From a virus, in the IMG/VR virus record IMGVR_UViG_3300046718_000034, positions 1-44,338 of that record: 44,338 nucleotides of DNA. One strand, written 5' to 3'. Below are positions 8,029 through 18,400 of the stretch, piece by piece (the stretch's first letter is position 1; every line of letters starts with the position of its first letter). The notes under the pieces are model-generated. The model ran no database searches. It saw only the letters and a list, made by a program, of their open reading frames with translations, and was not told the DNA's origin. A program made the translations under genes and the position numbers.

Positions 8029-9488
8029 CCACGCAATACACGCCATATCTTCGGCTGGCAAAGCCGCCATTCGACGACATACCGTGGGATGAGGCTGTCA
8101 ATGGTAACATGGATACCATTGATGCCTTCACAGCACAATATATGAATGTGCCGAATTACGTTGGGGGGTGGAATAACAGCACCAACTATATAGTGGGACA
8201 GCAGGCACTCGATATATCGCTCAGTTCGCTGTATACATGTGCAATTACACATGTGAGTGCTGCTGCACCAACAACATTCTTGCAGGAACGGTCTGCCAAC
8301 CCAACGATGTGGACGCTCACAGGAAGTGCTCCACCTGTATTCCCTGCGACTACACTACCAGTCATGGATGGTATGGCCGCTATTGGTGGACAGACTGCGT
8401 ATTCGCGAGGCGACCACGTTCATCCATCAGACACATCTCGTCTCCCATTAGCTGGTGGCACACTGACTGGTCCATTAATCTTAGCAGCTGATCCAGTCAA
8501 TCCTTTAGGAACAGCAACAAAACAGTATGTCGATGCAGCAGCGTCAGCGTCGGCGGCGCACAACGTCGGGCGCAACCTGCTCCACAATTCGCTGTTCAAT
8601 GTGCAGCAGCGTGGGGCGGGGCCGTGGGTCGCAAGCGCAAATTACACCGCTGACCGCTGGCAACTTTCTATAACGCTGGACAATGTATCCGCCAGTCTGA
8701 CTACGCTCAATGATACCACACGCGGACAGATCGGTGATGAGGCGGCGACAACGTGCTGGCAAGCTATTGTCACTGGAAATGGAGGCGCGTCGGCGTTTTC
8801 ACTACTCGGTCAGCCCATTGAAAATGTGCGGCGGTTGGCTGGCAAAACCATTACGGTGTCATTTTGGGCCGCCGCCAGCGGGGCGCTCAAATTGGGCGTC
8901 AATGTCCTGCAAAATTTCGGTTCGGGCGGGGCGTCGTCAGTGTGGGCAACGCCGCAGACCGTCACCCTCAGCACGATATGGACGAGATATTCAGCAACCA
9001 TCGTGATACCGAGTGCGGCGCTCAAAACCTTCGGCACCGCTGGCACTGACTTTTCGCAGGTTTCTTTTGTCTTTTCATCTGGCACGACAAACGCCGCTGT
9101 GTTGGGCAATCCCGGCGTGCAATCCGGCACATTCCAGCTATGGGGCGTGCAGCTTGAAATCGGCAGCGTCGCGACCCCGTTGGAGAAGCCCGACCCGCAG
9201 CAGGACTTAGCGAAGTGCCAGCGGTTCTTCTGCTCAGTGACAGGCGGTCTCTACGTGGCGTCCGCAGGATCAGCCTCGCAGCAGGCGTTTATTCCCGTAG
9301 GGCAAGCGATGCGTGCAATGCCGACAGTCGCGGGTTACACGAGCCTTGGCGCAACTAGTTTTCCAGCGTCGGGTTCGTATGGCGTTGTCGGGGGGCCGTC
9401 AGGTCTGGCTATAGCGGACAACAGAAGCGCGACAACCAACTTAGCAGCCTTCTTTTATGGCACTTACTTTCTATCGGCGGACCTCTGA
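8025..9488 (+). CDS. Tail fibre / receptor-binding protein (mosaic)
   Basis: 487 aa. Residues about 1-60 look like a virion attachment domain (YLRLAKPPFDDIPWDEAVNGNMDTI). Residues about 60-110 hold a GWNNSTNYIVGQQ carbohydrate-binding-like module. Residues about 120-180 carry the collagen-like fibre signature DHVHPSDTSRLPLAGG and GTLTGPLILAADPVNPLGTATKQYVD-type repeat typical of phage fibres. Residues about 180-487 (NLLHNSLFNVQQRG onwards) form a beta-sandwich-type tip seen in many proteobacterial prophage fibres. Base use changes sharply near 8530: upstream is like the rest of the genome, downstream is richer in G+C with many GCG and CGC codons. The tip has probably been swapped in. Confidence 0.85.
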   Translation: MTTQYTPYLRLAKPPFDDIPWDEAVNGNMDTIDAFTAQYMNVPNYVGGWNNSTNYIVGQQALDISLSSLYTCAITHVSAAAPTTFLQERSANPTMWTLTGSAPPVFPATTLPVMDGMAAIGGQTAYSRGDHVHPSDTSRLPLAGGTLTGPLILAADPVNPLGTATKQYVDAAASASAAHNVGRNLLHNSLFNVQQRGAGPWVASANYTADRWQLSITLDNVSASLTTLNDTTRGQIGDEAATTCWQAIVTGNGGASAFSLLGQPIENVRRLAGKTITVSFWAAASGALKLGVNVLQNFGSGGASSVWATPQTVTLSTIWTRYSATIVIPSAALKTFGTAGTDFSQVSFVFSSGTTNAAVLGNPGVQSGTFQLWGVQLEIGSVATPLEKPDPQQDLAKCQRFFCSVTGGLYVASAGSASQQAFIPVGQAMRAMPTVAGYTSLGATSFPASGSYGVVGGPSGLAIADNRSATTNLAAFFYGTYFLSADL

Positions 9489-9499
9489 GGAACGCACGC

Positions 9500-9682
9500 A
9501 TGGCAAAAGAATACCAACTCGTCGCACAACTCCCTGGCATGCAGATGCAGACCGTGCAGCGCATGAGCGACGGCGCGTTCATTCCGTTCGATCCGGCGAA
9601 CCGCGACTGTCAGGAATATCTCGCGTGGCTCGCTGAAGGCAACGAGCCTGATCCTGCTCCTACTCCACGAGAAGTCAGTTGA
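9500..9682 (+). CDS. Small fibre-associated protein (possible fibre companion)
   Basis: 60 aa, with GAGGAA before the ATG. The core (DPANRDCQEYLAWLAEGNEP) is a motif often seen in short phage proteins or domains next to tail fibres, some related to fibre assembly proteins. G+C-rich codons match the fibre tip just upstream, so it probably travelled with it as one cassette. A chaperone role is plausible but not shown by the sequence. Confidence 0.65.
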   Translation: MAKEYQLVAQLPGMQMQTVQRMSDGAFIPFDPANRDCQEYLAWLAEGNEPDPAPTPREVS

Positions 9683-11377
9683 ATGTATCTGAATAAGACA
9701 AGTGGTAATCTGAACCCACGTGGACAACAGCCACAGGAACTGTTGCAGGTCAGCACTGTGCGTTCATTCGAGGGTGGATTGAATGTTACTGACACTGATC
9801 TGAACATGTCACCGAAGTTCGCCAAGGTGCTAGACAATCTTGAGCGATCAATTGATGGATCACTTGCACTGCGTCCTGGCACGAAGTTACTCGCTGCATT
9901 GTCCAACACCACTGATATCGTCAACTGCTACTACTTCAACAACTTCGTGATTACCGTTCAGCAGAGCGGTGCAGTGTGTAAGGTCGCAGGCAATGGCACG
10001 GTTACGCCATTGTTGATCACTGGCGCCAATCCGTGGCCTGCTGGTAGTATCGAAGTCAACTTCACTATCTTCAACAATGATCTGATCATCTGCAATGGTA
10101 GGGACAAGCCACTCATCATCAGTGGCAACCCAACCAATCCGAACTACATGCTGGTGCAGTTCCTCATCGACCTGGGATCGGTGACGAACATCAACACGCC
10201 AGTCGGCAAGTATGTGGTTGCACATGCAGAGTATACGCTGATTGCTGGTGTGAGCACTGATCCGACCAAGTTGTTCATCAGTGCTCGTGGCACAAGTGGC
10301 ACATGGTTTGGTGATCCAGCACCGAATGATGCAGCAATCGTAGATTTGGGACCGCGTGTTGCACTTGGTAGTGCGACTATCACAGGTCTGGTTGCTTGGC
10401 GTGACAAGCTGATCGTCACGTTCGAGCGTGGTGTGTTGCCTCTCAATCTTGGCATCTATACAGGCACACCAAGTGTGCATACTCCCAGCGATGATGGGTT
10501 CATCGAGGAGTGGGGCTGTCTGACACATAGATCGCTGATCAGTGTTGGCGATGACACGTTCTACTGCGACAACGTGGGAGTGAACTCGATTACGCGCGTC
10601 AACATCTATCAGACGTTGCGACCAGTTCGTGCCAGTCACCTGATTGATCCACTCATCACAGCGATGCTGCAACCGTTGTCCACCAATCAGGTGAGCCAGC
10701 ATGTGTTTGCAGTCTACGATCTGCGTCACTTCCGATACATGCTGTTCGCGCCGGTGTTCGCAGCGGATGGGGTGACAGTGACGGAGAGCATCTGCTTTAG
10801 TTACTCGAACATCCCAGCACTGAAGGTTGATGCGTGGGCACGGTTGCGCGGATGGAAGTGGCAGGCAGCATGCCGCACTGCATTGCAGAATGTCATCTTC
10901 GCAGGCGGCAACAAACTGTATTCGTATGACTTCGACAATCCTGATACTGGTGCTGATCTACTCAATGATCCTGACGTGAATGGTGGCAACGGTGTGCCAC
11001 TCACCTTCGAGTGGGAGATGCCGTGGGCAGACTTCAAGCGTCGCATGTTCATCAAGCAGACACGCTACATCAGCTTGGATACGCAAGGCGATGCAGAGTT
11101 TACACTTGACGCGTTCGTAGATAATATCGTGGAACGCCAAGGTGTAGATGTTCCAATGCTCAGCATGACGTTCTTTGGTGGTGATGTTGGAGGATTTGGT
11201 AACTCACCATTCGGGAATGCAGGATTTGGTGGTGGGCGTAAATCCAGTGATGAACGCTTGTTCGCATGGACCACGAAGTTGAAGCTGTTGAAGCTGCGTT
11301 TCTCAGGCACCACGACACGCAAGCTGAAATTCATCAGCGTGTCGATTGCATACGTGCTTGGTAAGGCCAGGAGGTAG
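9683..11377 (+). CDS. Tail nozzle / stabilisation protein (T7 gp12, P22 gp10-like)
   Basis: 564 aa. The pattern of repeated strands with Gly/Asp turns and the opening (VRSFEGGLNVTDTDLNMSP... NLERSIDGSLALRPGT) is characteristic of podovirus tail nozzle proteins that extend the portal-adaptor channel. Such proteins form a beta-propeller-like body. Near residues 490-515 there is a Gly/Phe/Asn-rich loop (GGDVGGFGNSPFGNAGFGGG). The gene starts immediately after the 60-aa gene (TGAATG) and ends with GGAGGTAG that doubles as the ribosome site of the next gene. Position next to adaptor and fibre supports the call. Confidence 0.75.
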   Translation: MYLNKTSGNLNPRGQQPQELLQVSTVRSFEGGLNVTDTDLNMSPKFAKVLDNLERSIDGSLALRPGTKLLAALSNTTDIVNCYYFNNFVITVQQSGAVCKVAGNGTVTPLLITGANPWPAGSIEVNFTIFNNDLIICNGRDKPLIISGNPTNPNYMLVQFLIDLGSVTNINTPVGKYVVAHAEYTLIAGVSTDPTKLFISARGTSGTWFGDPAPNDAAIVDLGPRVALGSATITGLVAWRDKLIVTFERGVLPLNLGIYTGTPSVHTPSDDGFIEEWGCLTHRSLISVGDDTFYCDNVGVNSITRVNIYQTLRPVRASHLIDPLITAMLQPLSTNQVSQHVFAVYDLRHFRYMLFAPVFAADGVTVTESICFSYSNIPALKVDAWARLRGWKWQAACRTALQNVIFAGGNKLYSYDFDNPDTGADLLNDPDVNGGNGVPLTFEWEMPWADFKRRMFIKQTRYISLDTQGDAEFTLDAFVDNIVERQGVDVPMLSMTFFGGDVGGFGNSPFGNAGFGGGRKSSDERLFAWTTKLKLLKLRFSGTTTRKLKFISVSIAYVLGKARR

Positions 11378-11845
11378 ATGGAACTTGTTCCACTCGATCT
11401 CGACAACATGCCGTATGCTGTCGGTCTGGCAAGGGAATTGCACAGCCTGGGCAGCTTTGGTCGTGACGGTCCTGAGTTCGATTGGGACTGGTGCAGGAGA
11501 ACGATGCTCCACACGTTGGGTGATGCGAACTACTACTTCATGCTCGCACGTGACGACACAGGCTACGTTGGTGCTGTCTGCGGCAAGGTCGTGTCATTCT
11601 ACTTCAGTAGCAAGTGTATGGGCATCGAAGATGCATGGTATGTTCGTGAAGGCACGAAGTTCCGTGCAGCAATTGGCGTGCGGCTCATGCGTAGTTTTGT
11701 CGATTGGTGCATTGATACCAAGGGGGCTGTTCTGGTCCAGAGTGGAGACGTTGCAGGTATCCGCACCGTGGCTGTGGATGCACTGTATCGACACATGGGC
11801 TTCACACGGTTCGGTGCTGTCTATAAGTATGTAAGGGAAACGTGA
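11378..11845 (+). CDS. GNAT-like N-acetyltransferase (first of two)
   Basis: 155 aa, starting right after the preceding stop with AGGAGG overlapping that stop. The C-terminal ALYRHMGFTRFGAVYKYV matches the closing strand pattern of GNAT acetyltransferases (LYxxxGF), which use acetyl-CoA. The acetyl-CoA-binding region would be near residues 95-115 (FRAAIGVRLMRSFVDW), but the Q/RxxGxG/A signature is not clean. Its place among virion genes is odd for an enzyme; related acetyltransferase genes are seen in tail modules of some proteobacterial phages. Substrate unknown. Stop overlaps the next ATG. Confidence 0.65.
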   Translation: MELVPLDLDNMPYAVGLARELHSLGSFGRDGPEFDWDWCRRTMLHTLGDANYYFMLARDDTGYVGAVCGKVVSFYFSSKCMGIEDAWYVREGTKFRAAIGVRLMRSFVDWCIDTKGAVLVQSGDVAGIRTVAVDALYRHMGFTRFGAVYKYVRET

Positions 11846-12948
11846 TGTTCACTCCCGGCGGTCAGCATGATCTGCTCTCATTCGCAGGCATGCGTGGTGG
11901 AGGCAAGGGTGGTGGTGGGGGTGGAAGCAGTTACACTCCACCACCACCTGTGTTCACTGATCCTATAAGCGGCAAGTCATTCCAAAGTCAGTTGGATATA
12001 ACTGGTCACAACACCGGCCTCGATGCACTGAATGCTGAGATTGCACAGCGAGAAGCTGACGCACAGACCAAATCTGACGCTGCTACAACGACGGCGAACC
12101 AGACTGCTGCAACCAACGAGCAGACGTTCCAGACGAACAGACAAGCAGCATATGACACTGCGTTGCAGCAGGCGATCGGTGCATTCCAGAAACAGGGAGT
12201 GGACCCAAACACATACATGCAGTCGGACATTGTGCCGACGTTACAGCGTCAGTTCCAGTCAGTGCAAGACCTCGATCCCAATCCGACTGCTGCATTCCCA
12301 ACTAACCTTGGCGATACGATCGTCAACAACGTGTTGAGTGGCAAGCGGACACAATCGCTGAATGCGTTGAATAACATCTTCACACCAAACTATGCACAGA
12401 ACGTACTGCCTGATGCTACGACAGGCAACTACGTCAACGACGTCGTGAACCAGCAGTTCGATCCACTGATGGCGCAGTTGACCAATGCGCAGAAGCGTGG
12501 AACGCTGACCGATCCTGGATATCAGGCTGCACTCGACAAATTCAACACTGCCAAGACTGGTGCAACCAATACAGTGCAGAACTTGGGCGCAGGTATCCTG
12601 TCGTCAGATCGCAGTGCATTGAACGACTACATCAGTGGTGCACGTAGTGACGTGAACAGTCTGACACTCGGTCAAGCATTCGATCCAAAGTCGTATTCCG
12701 ATGTGGCAAGTGGCAAGGTAACATCTGACCTGAGCAACTTCGGTGGTGCTCTACAGAACGCAGTTGGTGATACCAAGTTCGCTAACATCAGCGATCTGAT
12801 CAATGCGGGTGGTGCAGTGCAGGGTAGTCAGAACCCGAATGCTACCAACCCGACTGGTCCCAAGGTGCCGTCGGCAGGTGATGATGCGCCACCACCACCT
12901 GATACAACCAATCTGCAACGTGGCCTCGGTAACGTTGGAGCGTTCTGA
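11845..12948 (+). CDS. Internal virion / ejection-type protein, unknown
   Basis: 367 aa. ATG at 11845 overlaps the previous stop (TGATG), has AAGGGA upstream, and is preferred to the GTG at 11842. Residues 14-35 are extremely Gly-rich (GMRGGGKGGGGGGSS), followed by Pro-rich text and then an Ala/Gln/Asn/Thr-rich helical body (AEIAQREADAQTKSDAATTT, about 60-90). The C-terminus is Pro/Asp-rich (GDDAPPPPDT). Helical, Ala/Gln-rich proteins after the nozzle gene are typical of pilot or ejection proteins of podoviruses. No enzymatic motif seen. Confidence 0.6.
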   Translation: MFTPGGQHDLLSFAGMRGGGKGGGGGGSSYTPPPPVFTDPISGKSFQSQLDITGHNTGLDALNAEIAQREADAQTKSDAATTTANQTAATNEQTFQTNRQAAYDTALQQAIGAFQKQGVDPNTYMQSDIVPTLQRQFQSVQDLDPNPTAAFPTNLGDTIVNNVLSGKRTQSLNALNNIFTPNYAQNVLPDATTGNYVNDVVNQQFDPLMAQLTNAQKRGTLTDPGYQAALDKFNTAKTGATNTVQNLGAGILSSDRSALNDYISGARSDVNSLTLGQAFDPKSYSDVASGKVTSDLSNFGGALQNAVGDTKFANISDLINAGGAVQGSQNPNATNPTGPKVPSAGDDAPPPPDTTNLQRGLGNVGAF

Positions 12949-13403
12949 TGAAGCTCGACATGGAATATGTGACTGATGTTTGGCCTGAGATGGATCAGTT
13001 GCTTCATGACTACTTCAATCGCACGATTGCGAAGGAAGGACTGCCTCCTCTGCACATGAACTGGCTTGTGTATATCAAGCTGAATGCAGAGGGCAACCTG
13101 CTACTGTTCACTGCACGAGGACACAAGGCAGACGAATTACTTGGGTTCGTTATGTATCACACCGTGCCTCATCTACACCATATCGGTGTGATGAATGCTG
13201 CCTGTGATATCTTGGCCGTTAGACTTGATCAGCGGGGCAACGGTATTGCTCGTGAGATGATGGAGTTCGCTGAGCCAATTCTGAAAAAGCGCGGTGCCAA
13301 CTACGTCACGCACCAGTTCAGGACGTGCTACGATACAGAGCCTCTGTTTCCTAAACTCGGTTATAGATTGATCGAGCACGGATATCTGAAGGAACTCAAC
13401 TGA
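12948..13403 (+). CDS. GNAT N-acetyltransferase (second of two)
   Basis: 151 aa with the classic GNAT acetyl-CoA-binding pattern DQRGNGIAREMMEFAE (about residues 88-103), preceded by the strand ACDILAVRL, and a late GYRLIEHGYL element. It transfers acetyl groups from acetyl-CoA to an unknown amine. It overlaps both neighbours by one base (TGATG), so it is translated with the ejection-type proteins. It is not a close copy of the 11378 gene, so two separate acetyltransferases are kept in the same virion operon. Confidence 0.75.
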   Translation: MKLDMEYVTDVWPEMDQLLHDYFNRTIAKEGLPPLHMNWLVYIKLNAEGNLLLFTARGHKADELLGFVMYHTVPHLHHIGVMNAACDILAVRLDQRGNGIAREMMEFAEPILKKRGANYVTHQFRTCYDTEPLFPKLGYRLIEHGYLKELN

Positions 13404-14446
13404 TGGCATGGATTACTCCGACGATTGCTGCGGTTGGTGCGCTGGCATCGACGGCTGCGGCTGCGGCCAGATCGCCTCAAGAGGGACAAGATAGACAAGC
13501 TCTGAATTATGCAGCGTTGCAGCAGGCTCTCGTCAACCAGCAAAACCAAGCTCGCGTCCAAGCACTGATCAACCAACGCAGTGTTGCAGGGCAGACCGAT
13601 GCATTCGGTTCAGGGTATTCATATGATCCTGCCACGAATACATGGACTAGCACGCTCGGTCCGCAACCGAAGGCAGCAGAGACGGCTGCCATGCAAGCTG
13701 CTGTCCAGCGTAATACGACTGATCTGCGGCAGGCACAACTTGCGAATGAAGAAGCAGCACGCCGCGCGACATTGGCAGCACCGGGTGCGGACACAGCGAT
13801 CCGCAATCTACAGACGTTCCGCCCAATGGGCAGTGACGAACTCGTTGGACTGTTGCAGCAACAGGCGACGAATGCACAGCAGAACACGTTCCGTCCCATG
13901 ATTGCGGATACGTTGCGTCAGTTCGCCAGGACAGGAACCAGTGCTGGTCCAGTGCTTGGTGAAATCGGTCGGCAGCAGTCACAGGATTTGCGCAATAGCC
14001 TAATCGACGCACAGATCAAGGGCATGACTGGTGTGACAGACATCAACAATCAGCGCAGGCAAGGATTGGAGTCGTCTGCTGCGAACATGTCTGCACTTGC
14101 CAATCCCACCTTCCAGTATAGCGGCATCAGTCCATCGGGCGTCGATAATACCATGTCACAGCTTTTGTCACAGCGTGCAGCAGCGGCGGCGACGGCACCT
14201 GCGATGGGCATGTATGGTGCGAACATGGCATCGAAGGATTTGAGTGGTGCATATGGGACTGCTGGGACAAACTTGGCTGATCCGAACTTCGGACTAAACA
14301 CGATATCAACTGTTGGCAAGGATATTGGCACAGCATTTGGTCCAGGTGGTGCAGGTAAGGGTTTGATCGACTACTTCAACAGCAATTCCAATACACCGCA
14401 GAACTCACCCAATGATCAATGGGACTTGTCTGCACCTAACGCTTAG
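13403..14446 (+). CDS. Internal virion / ejection-type protein, unknown
   Basis: 347 aa. Begins with a short Ala-rich hydrophobic stretch (WITPTIAAVGALASTAAAAAR, first 25 residues), then a long Ala/Gln-rich helical body (LQQALVNQQNQARVQALINQ; LQQQATNAQQNT) and an Asn/Pro-rich tail. That make-up is typical of podovirus ejection proteins, which enter the host envelope with the DNA. The first segment could be a membrane-interacting helix rather than a cleaved signal. GGAACTC precedes the ATG, which overlaps the previous stop. Confidence 0.6.
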   Translation: MAWITPTIAAVGALASTAAAAARSPQEGQDRQALNYAALQQALVNQQNQARVQALINQRSVAGQTDAFGSGYSYDPATNTWTSTLGPQPKAAETAAMQAAVQRNTTDLRQAQLANEEAARRATLAAPGADTAIRNLQTFRPMGSDELVGLLQQQATNAQQNTFRPMIADTLRQFARTGTSAGPVLGEIGRQQSQDLRNSLIDAQIKGMTGVTDINNQRRQGLESSAANMSALANPTFQYSGISPSGVDNTMSQLLSQRAAAAATAPAMGMYGANMASKDLSGAYGTAGTNLADPNFGLNTISTVGKDIGTAFGPGGAGKGLIDYFNSNSNTPQNSPNDQWDLSAPNA

Positions 14447-14457
14447 GGAAGCATACG

Positions 14458-15474
14458 ATGGCCGTTGCAAGTTATGGAACAACCAACCCACGTGGTCTAG
14501 AGCCGTGGCCGATTGAGAGCACACTTGCTCCACTGGCAGTTGGTAATGATCGTGCTCAAGCACAGAACATGCTTGACATGTATCAGATGCAGCGTGGTGC
14601 TGCTGCGAACGTGTATGGAGAGGACCTGCAAGCGCAGCATGATTATGCGTATCAGCAACTTGCGCAGCAGATGGCTGAGGCACGATTGAAGGCTACGCCA
14701 GAGCTACTCAAGACACCGGGTGGTGCATCGCTGCTTGGTCCTGGTGGCATTCCAGGGATGGGTCAGGATACTGATCCAGGTGTTATGCAGGATGCAATGA
14801 CTAGAGCCAACGCTGCTGTAGCTGCTGAGAATTTGCAGAAATCTGGCACAGGACTGAACCAGCTATCACAAGGTGGTTATGGGACTACGCCACAGACTGC
14901 ATCAGGAGTAACAGGTCTACCAATTCCAGCATATAGCGGTCCAGCACTGGCACAGGCCGCTACGATACGCGGGCAGTATCAGCTTGCAGGTGATCGGATA
15001 AAAGCTGCTGCTGGTGGAGGCGGCGGTGCTCCCATAACTGAAGAAGGCACTGATCCAGAAACAGGACAGAAGGTGTCGTTCCGTGGTGGAGGTAAAATAT
15101 CTGATAAGGCATTCAATGACGCGAAAAGTCGATATACTGTGCCAATTGATAGGCAACTTCCTCCTCCTGCGCTCCCTGGGGGAACTACAGTAGCACCGTC
15201 AGACACGACAACTAAACCAGCAGCGACACCAACAACACAACCAGGAACAGGCAGCGGTGGTGGAGGCACACCACGGAATATGCAAGCAGGTGCAAACGCT
15301 GTGCAACAGATGGTGTTGGCTAATCAGGATAAGTTGGAGTCAGTGTTTGGGAAAGATGGTGCTGCTGATATTGCACGAGGGATAAAAGCCAACAACAACA
15401 TGCCAGTTGTCGCACTTGATCCCAAAGGATACAATGGCTGGGCAATCGTTGGAGCAAGTGGAAAACACTACTGA
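14458..15474 (+). CDS. Internal virion / ejection-type protein, unknown
   Basis: 338 aa. Helical and Gln/Ala-rich at the N-terminus (QMQRGAAANVYGEDLQAQHDYAYQQLAQQMAEARLK, about residues 42-75 in parts), then Gly- and Thr/Pro-rich linkers (GGGGGAP, TKPAATPTTQPGTGSGGGG) and a compact end of about 70 residues (VFGKDGAADIARGIKANNN). It follows the previous gene by 11 bp and overlaps the large 1405-aa gene by one base. Probably one of three ejection-type proteins in a row; function is inferred from order and composition. Confidence 0.6.
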   Translation: MAVASYGTTNPRGLEPWPIESTLAPLAVGNDRAQAQNMLDMYQMQRGAAANVYGEDLQAQHDYAYQQLAQQMAEARLKATPELLKTPGGASLLGPGGIPGMGQDTDPGVMQDAMTRANAAVAAENLQKSGTGLNQLSQGGYGTTPQTASGVTGLPIPAYSGPALAQAATIRGQYQLAGDRIKAAAGGGGGAPITEEGTDPETGQKVSFRGGGKISDKAFNDAKSRYTVPIDRQLPPPALPGGTTVAPSDTTTKPAATPTTQPGTGSGGGGTPRNMQAGANAVQQMVLANQDKLESVFGKDGAADIARGIKANNNMPVVALDPKGYNGWAIVGASGKHY

Positions 15475-18400
15475 TGGCAGAACTAGGCACAGGCACAGAC
15501 AGTTCTGGTCTACTCGGCGGTGACGATCTAACACTAGCAGAACGGCTGGCAATAGACAAACGTGCACTGAAAACAGGCACGATGATGCCGAATGCTGTGG
15601 CTGCCATCGCTCCGTCAATGGCTTGGCGTGATCCAGACCTGTCTTACGGTGCGCAGTATCTACCCGGTGCAGGGCTTGTCGAAGGCATAATCGGATTAGG
15701 TAGTTATCTAGGCGACAAGGCATCTGCATTGGGCAACGCAGCACTCAACGCTGTGAAACCCGAGTGGGGCTTGCACATTCCAGAACCGCCAGAGTGGATG
15801 CGTAAAGCTGGTGAGCATTCGGCACAACTCACTGCTGACTGGCAGAACTCAATTGATAAGTGGACAGGAGGAGCATTACCGAAGCCTGATCCAACAACAC
15901 CAGAGGGGCAGGTTGCAGACATTGCTGGGTCTGCGATTGGTATGGGACTTGGTGTTACACCAGGATCATGGGCACGAACGATAACAGGACTGTTGCCACG
16001 CGGCACCAAGACATTGGGAACGATGTTGATGATGCCAACGGGAGCACCAGCAGAGACTATTCCGTTACAGTTAGGGGTTGCTACTGCACAGACGGCGGTA
16101 GATAATGCAGGTGTAACTACACCAGTGGCCGGAGGACAAACTACGCAGCCTGCTGATCCACGAACAGCAGTATTTGGTGCAACACAGCCCCCACCGACGG
16201 ATGCTACGACGCAACCAGATGCAACTGCTGTGGCACCTACATCACCTACACCCCCTCCACCTACACAAGTCACTCCTGCGACCGATCCACGTGCTGTATT
16301 ATTTGGTGCTCCTGCGTCCACGACAGATCAATCAGATGATCCACGCGCAGCACTGTTCAATCAAGCAGCAGGACCGACGTTCACACAGCAGGGCAACACA
16401 GATACTCCTTTATGGAAAACAGGATTGGGACTGCTTACTGGACTTGCATTGGTGGCTGCTGGTAGACGCACACATGAGATGGGAACACAGATTTCAGAGG
16501 CTGGTCGTGAAGCACGCTTCAACGATCCAGCATATGCTGCAAAAGAACAAGCCTACCAAGCAGATGTTATCTCACGTGGACCGAATGGCACATCGTTGTT
16601 GCCTCCTGGCGGATCACCTACACCAGCACCGACTCCACAGGGTAATATATTACACAGGGGATTGGTAAACACTGCACAGGGCTTGGTGAATGATACTGCG
16701 CAGGGGCAGGATTACTTCAGGCTGACATCTGCTGATCCTGCTATGGCAGAACGTTTGTCTGCAATGTATGGCAACACATATGATGCACGATATCAGCAGG
16801 ACAGGACCAGCAACTTCCTACGGACAGGTCATGACGAAGATACTGGAATTACTATACCGAGTATGGTGGACCTGCTCAATGATCGTGCATCACTGCCACG
16901 AGACAAAGCAGATATGCTAGCTGAGGGACTACGCGCAGCGAACGAAAAGAACACACGTGATTGGAACAGAACACAGTGGAAGCAAGCACACCCTGATGAG
17001 GAACCACTGCATGAGGACATTGCGCATGACTTCATTGGTCATGGCACAGACTTCTTGGACCAGAAGATTGCAGCCATGCAAGCTGATCCACAGCTTGCAG
17101 AGATGCAGGAACGCTACAAACAGATTGCTACGGGTATGCCTACTATCGGTGAACATCCTGCCTATAATTTCTTCTCTCCAAGTGAAGCAGAGGATCTGAG
17201 AACTATTCGTCCAGACTACGTGCCAGAGCAAGACATCAATGGTAGGGCTGTGCATCCATTTGGTCCTCGCGACACGTCCGCATTTACTGGTCAGGCACAG
17301 ATAACGTCTGATCCAATACGTGATATGGCGGCACATGTCGAACAACTGTATCCGCAGTTTGCACGCAACAGGTTCAATCAGGAAGTGAAGAACCACCAAA
17401 TGGATAATGTGCAGCGAGTTCCTGGTGCTGCACAATCTATGACAAATGTGCAGGCACCAACTGGTGCACATGCATCCTACTACCCAACTGGTGGATTGCC
17501 TGACGTTGGTGGTCAGGCTCGCGATCCTATCGTATCTGTTCGCACCGGGACCGGCGTGGAGTATTTACGCAACGACGATCCACTCACCTATCACATGATG
17601 ACAAATCATAGCCTTGGATCGGCTCGTGTTGCACTCGGTTCAGCGAATACGGCACGCAGATTGTATCAACAATCTACCACAGGGCTTGGCGCAGCCGTAT
17701 TGTCTGGTCGCATCACAGGGATTCGCACAGGAATTGCTGAAGCAATTATTGGTCCACTCAATGCCAAACCAAACATGCGAGCAGGACTGGTTGATACAGC
17801 TCTACAACGTCTATCACCTGGGCCACGAACGACTAAAGTGTTGCAACCCTTAGCACGTGGTTTAGATATCCCCCTCAATGTTCCACCTGTGGTAGCTAGC
17901 TATTTCACAGGTGTTGGGGATCGGCGGATCAAGAACTTCGCAGACATATTCCATCCCGATGCAACGAACATAGTCAATAAGCAGTTTCGTGCAGCCGCTG
18001 GTAATGCCGTCGTTGACGCTATACACAAGATGGCAAATGACAGATGGCAACAGAGCACGACGCGATGGCTGCATGAGGACTTGGGCATAACGGGTGCAGG
18101 ATCAGCAGTCCATCTTGATGCCCCAGGCGTGGTGACTGGCACGCGCGGTGGACCATTTAGTAACTCACCTGAGGGCATACGATCACTGGCAGCTAACTTG
18201 GCGCCACGTGCATACTTCAGTGCAGACTGGAGAGGCACAAAACCGTTCTTCATCAGCCTACGCAATGCGGTTGGTGAAGCACTCGATCATATCAACGATG
18301 CTGGCTTGGACTACTCAGGCAGGTTGAATAAGAACAACCCGAACATTAGCAAAGAGGCGCTGAGATACAACATACGTGGTCTGTATGGTAATCCTGCTAG

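Noticed and set aside
9887-10729. A 280-codon frame antisense to the tail nozzle gene
   Set aside because: Shadow of a real plus-strand gene, no recognised motif, and no minus-strand signal anywhere in the late region.
15704-16321. A 205-codon Gly/Ala/Val-rich minus frame
   Set aside because: It mirrors the Pro/Thr/Ala-rich part of the 1405-aa gene; composition is explained by the complementary strand.
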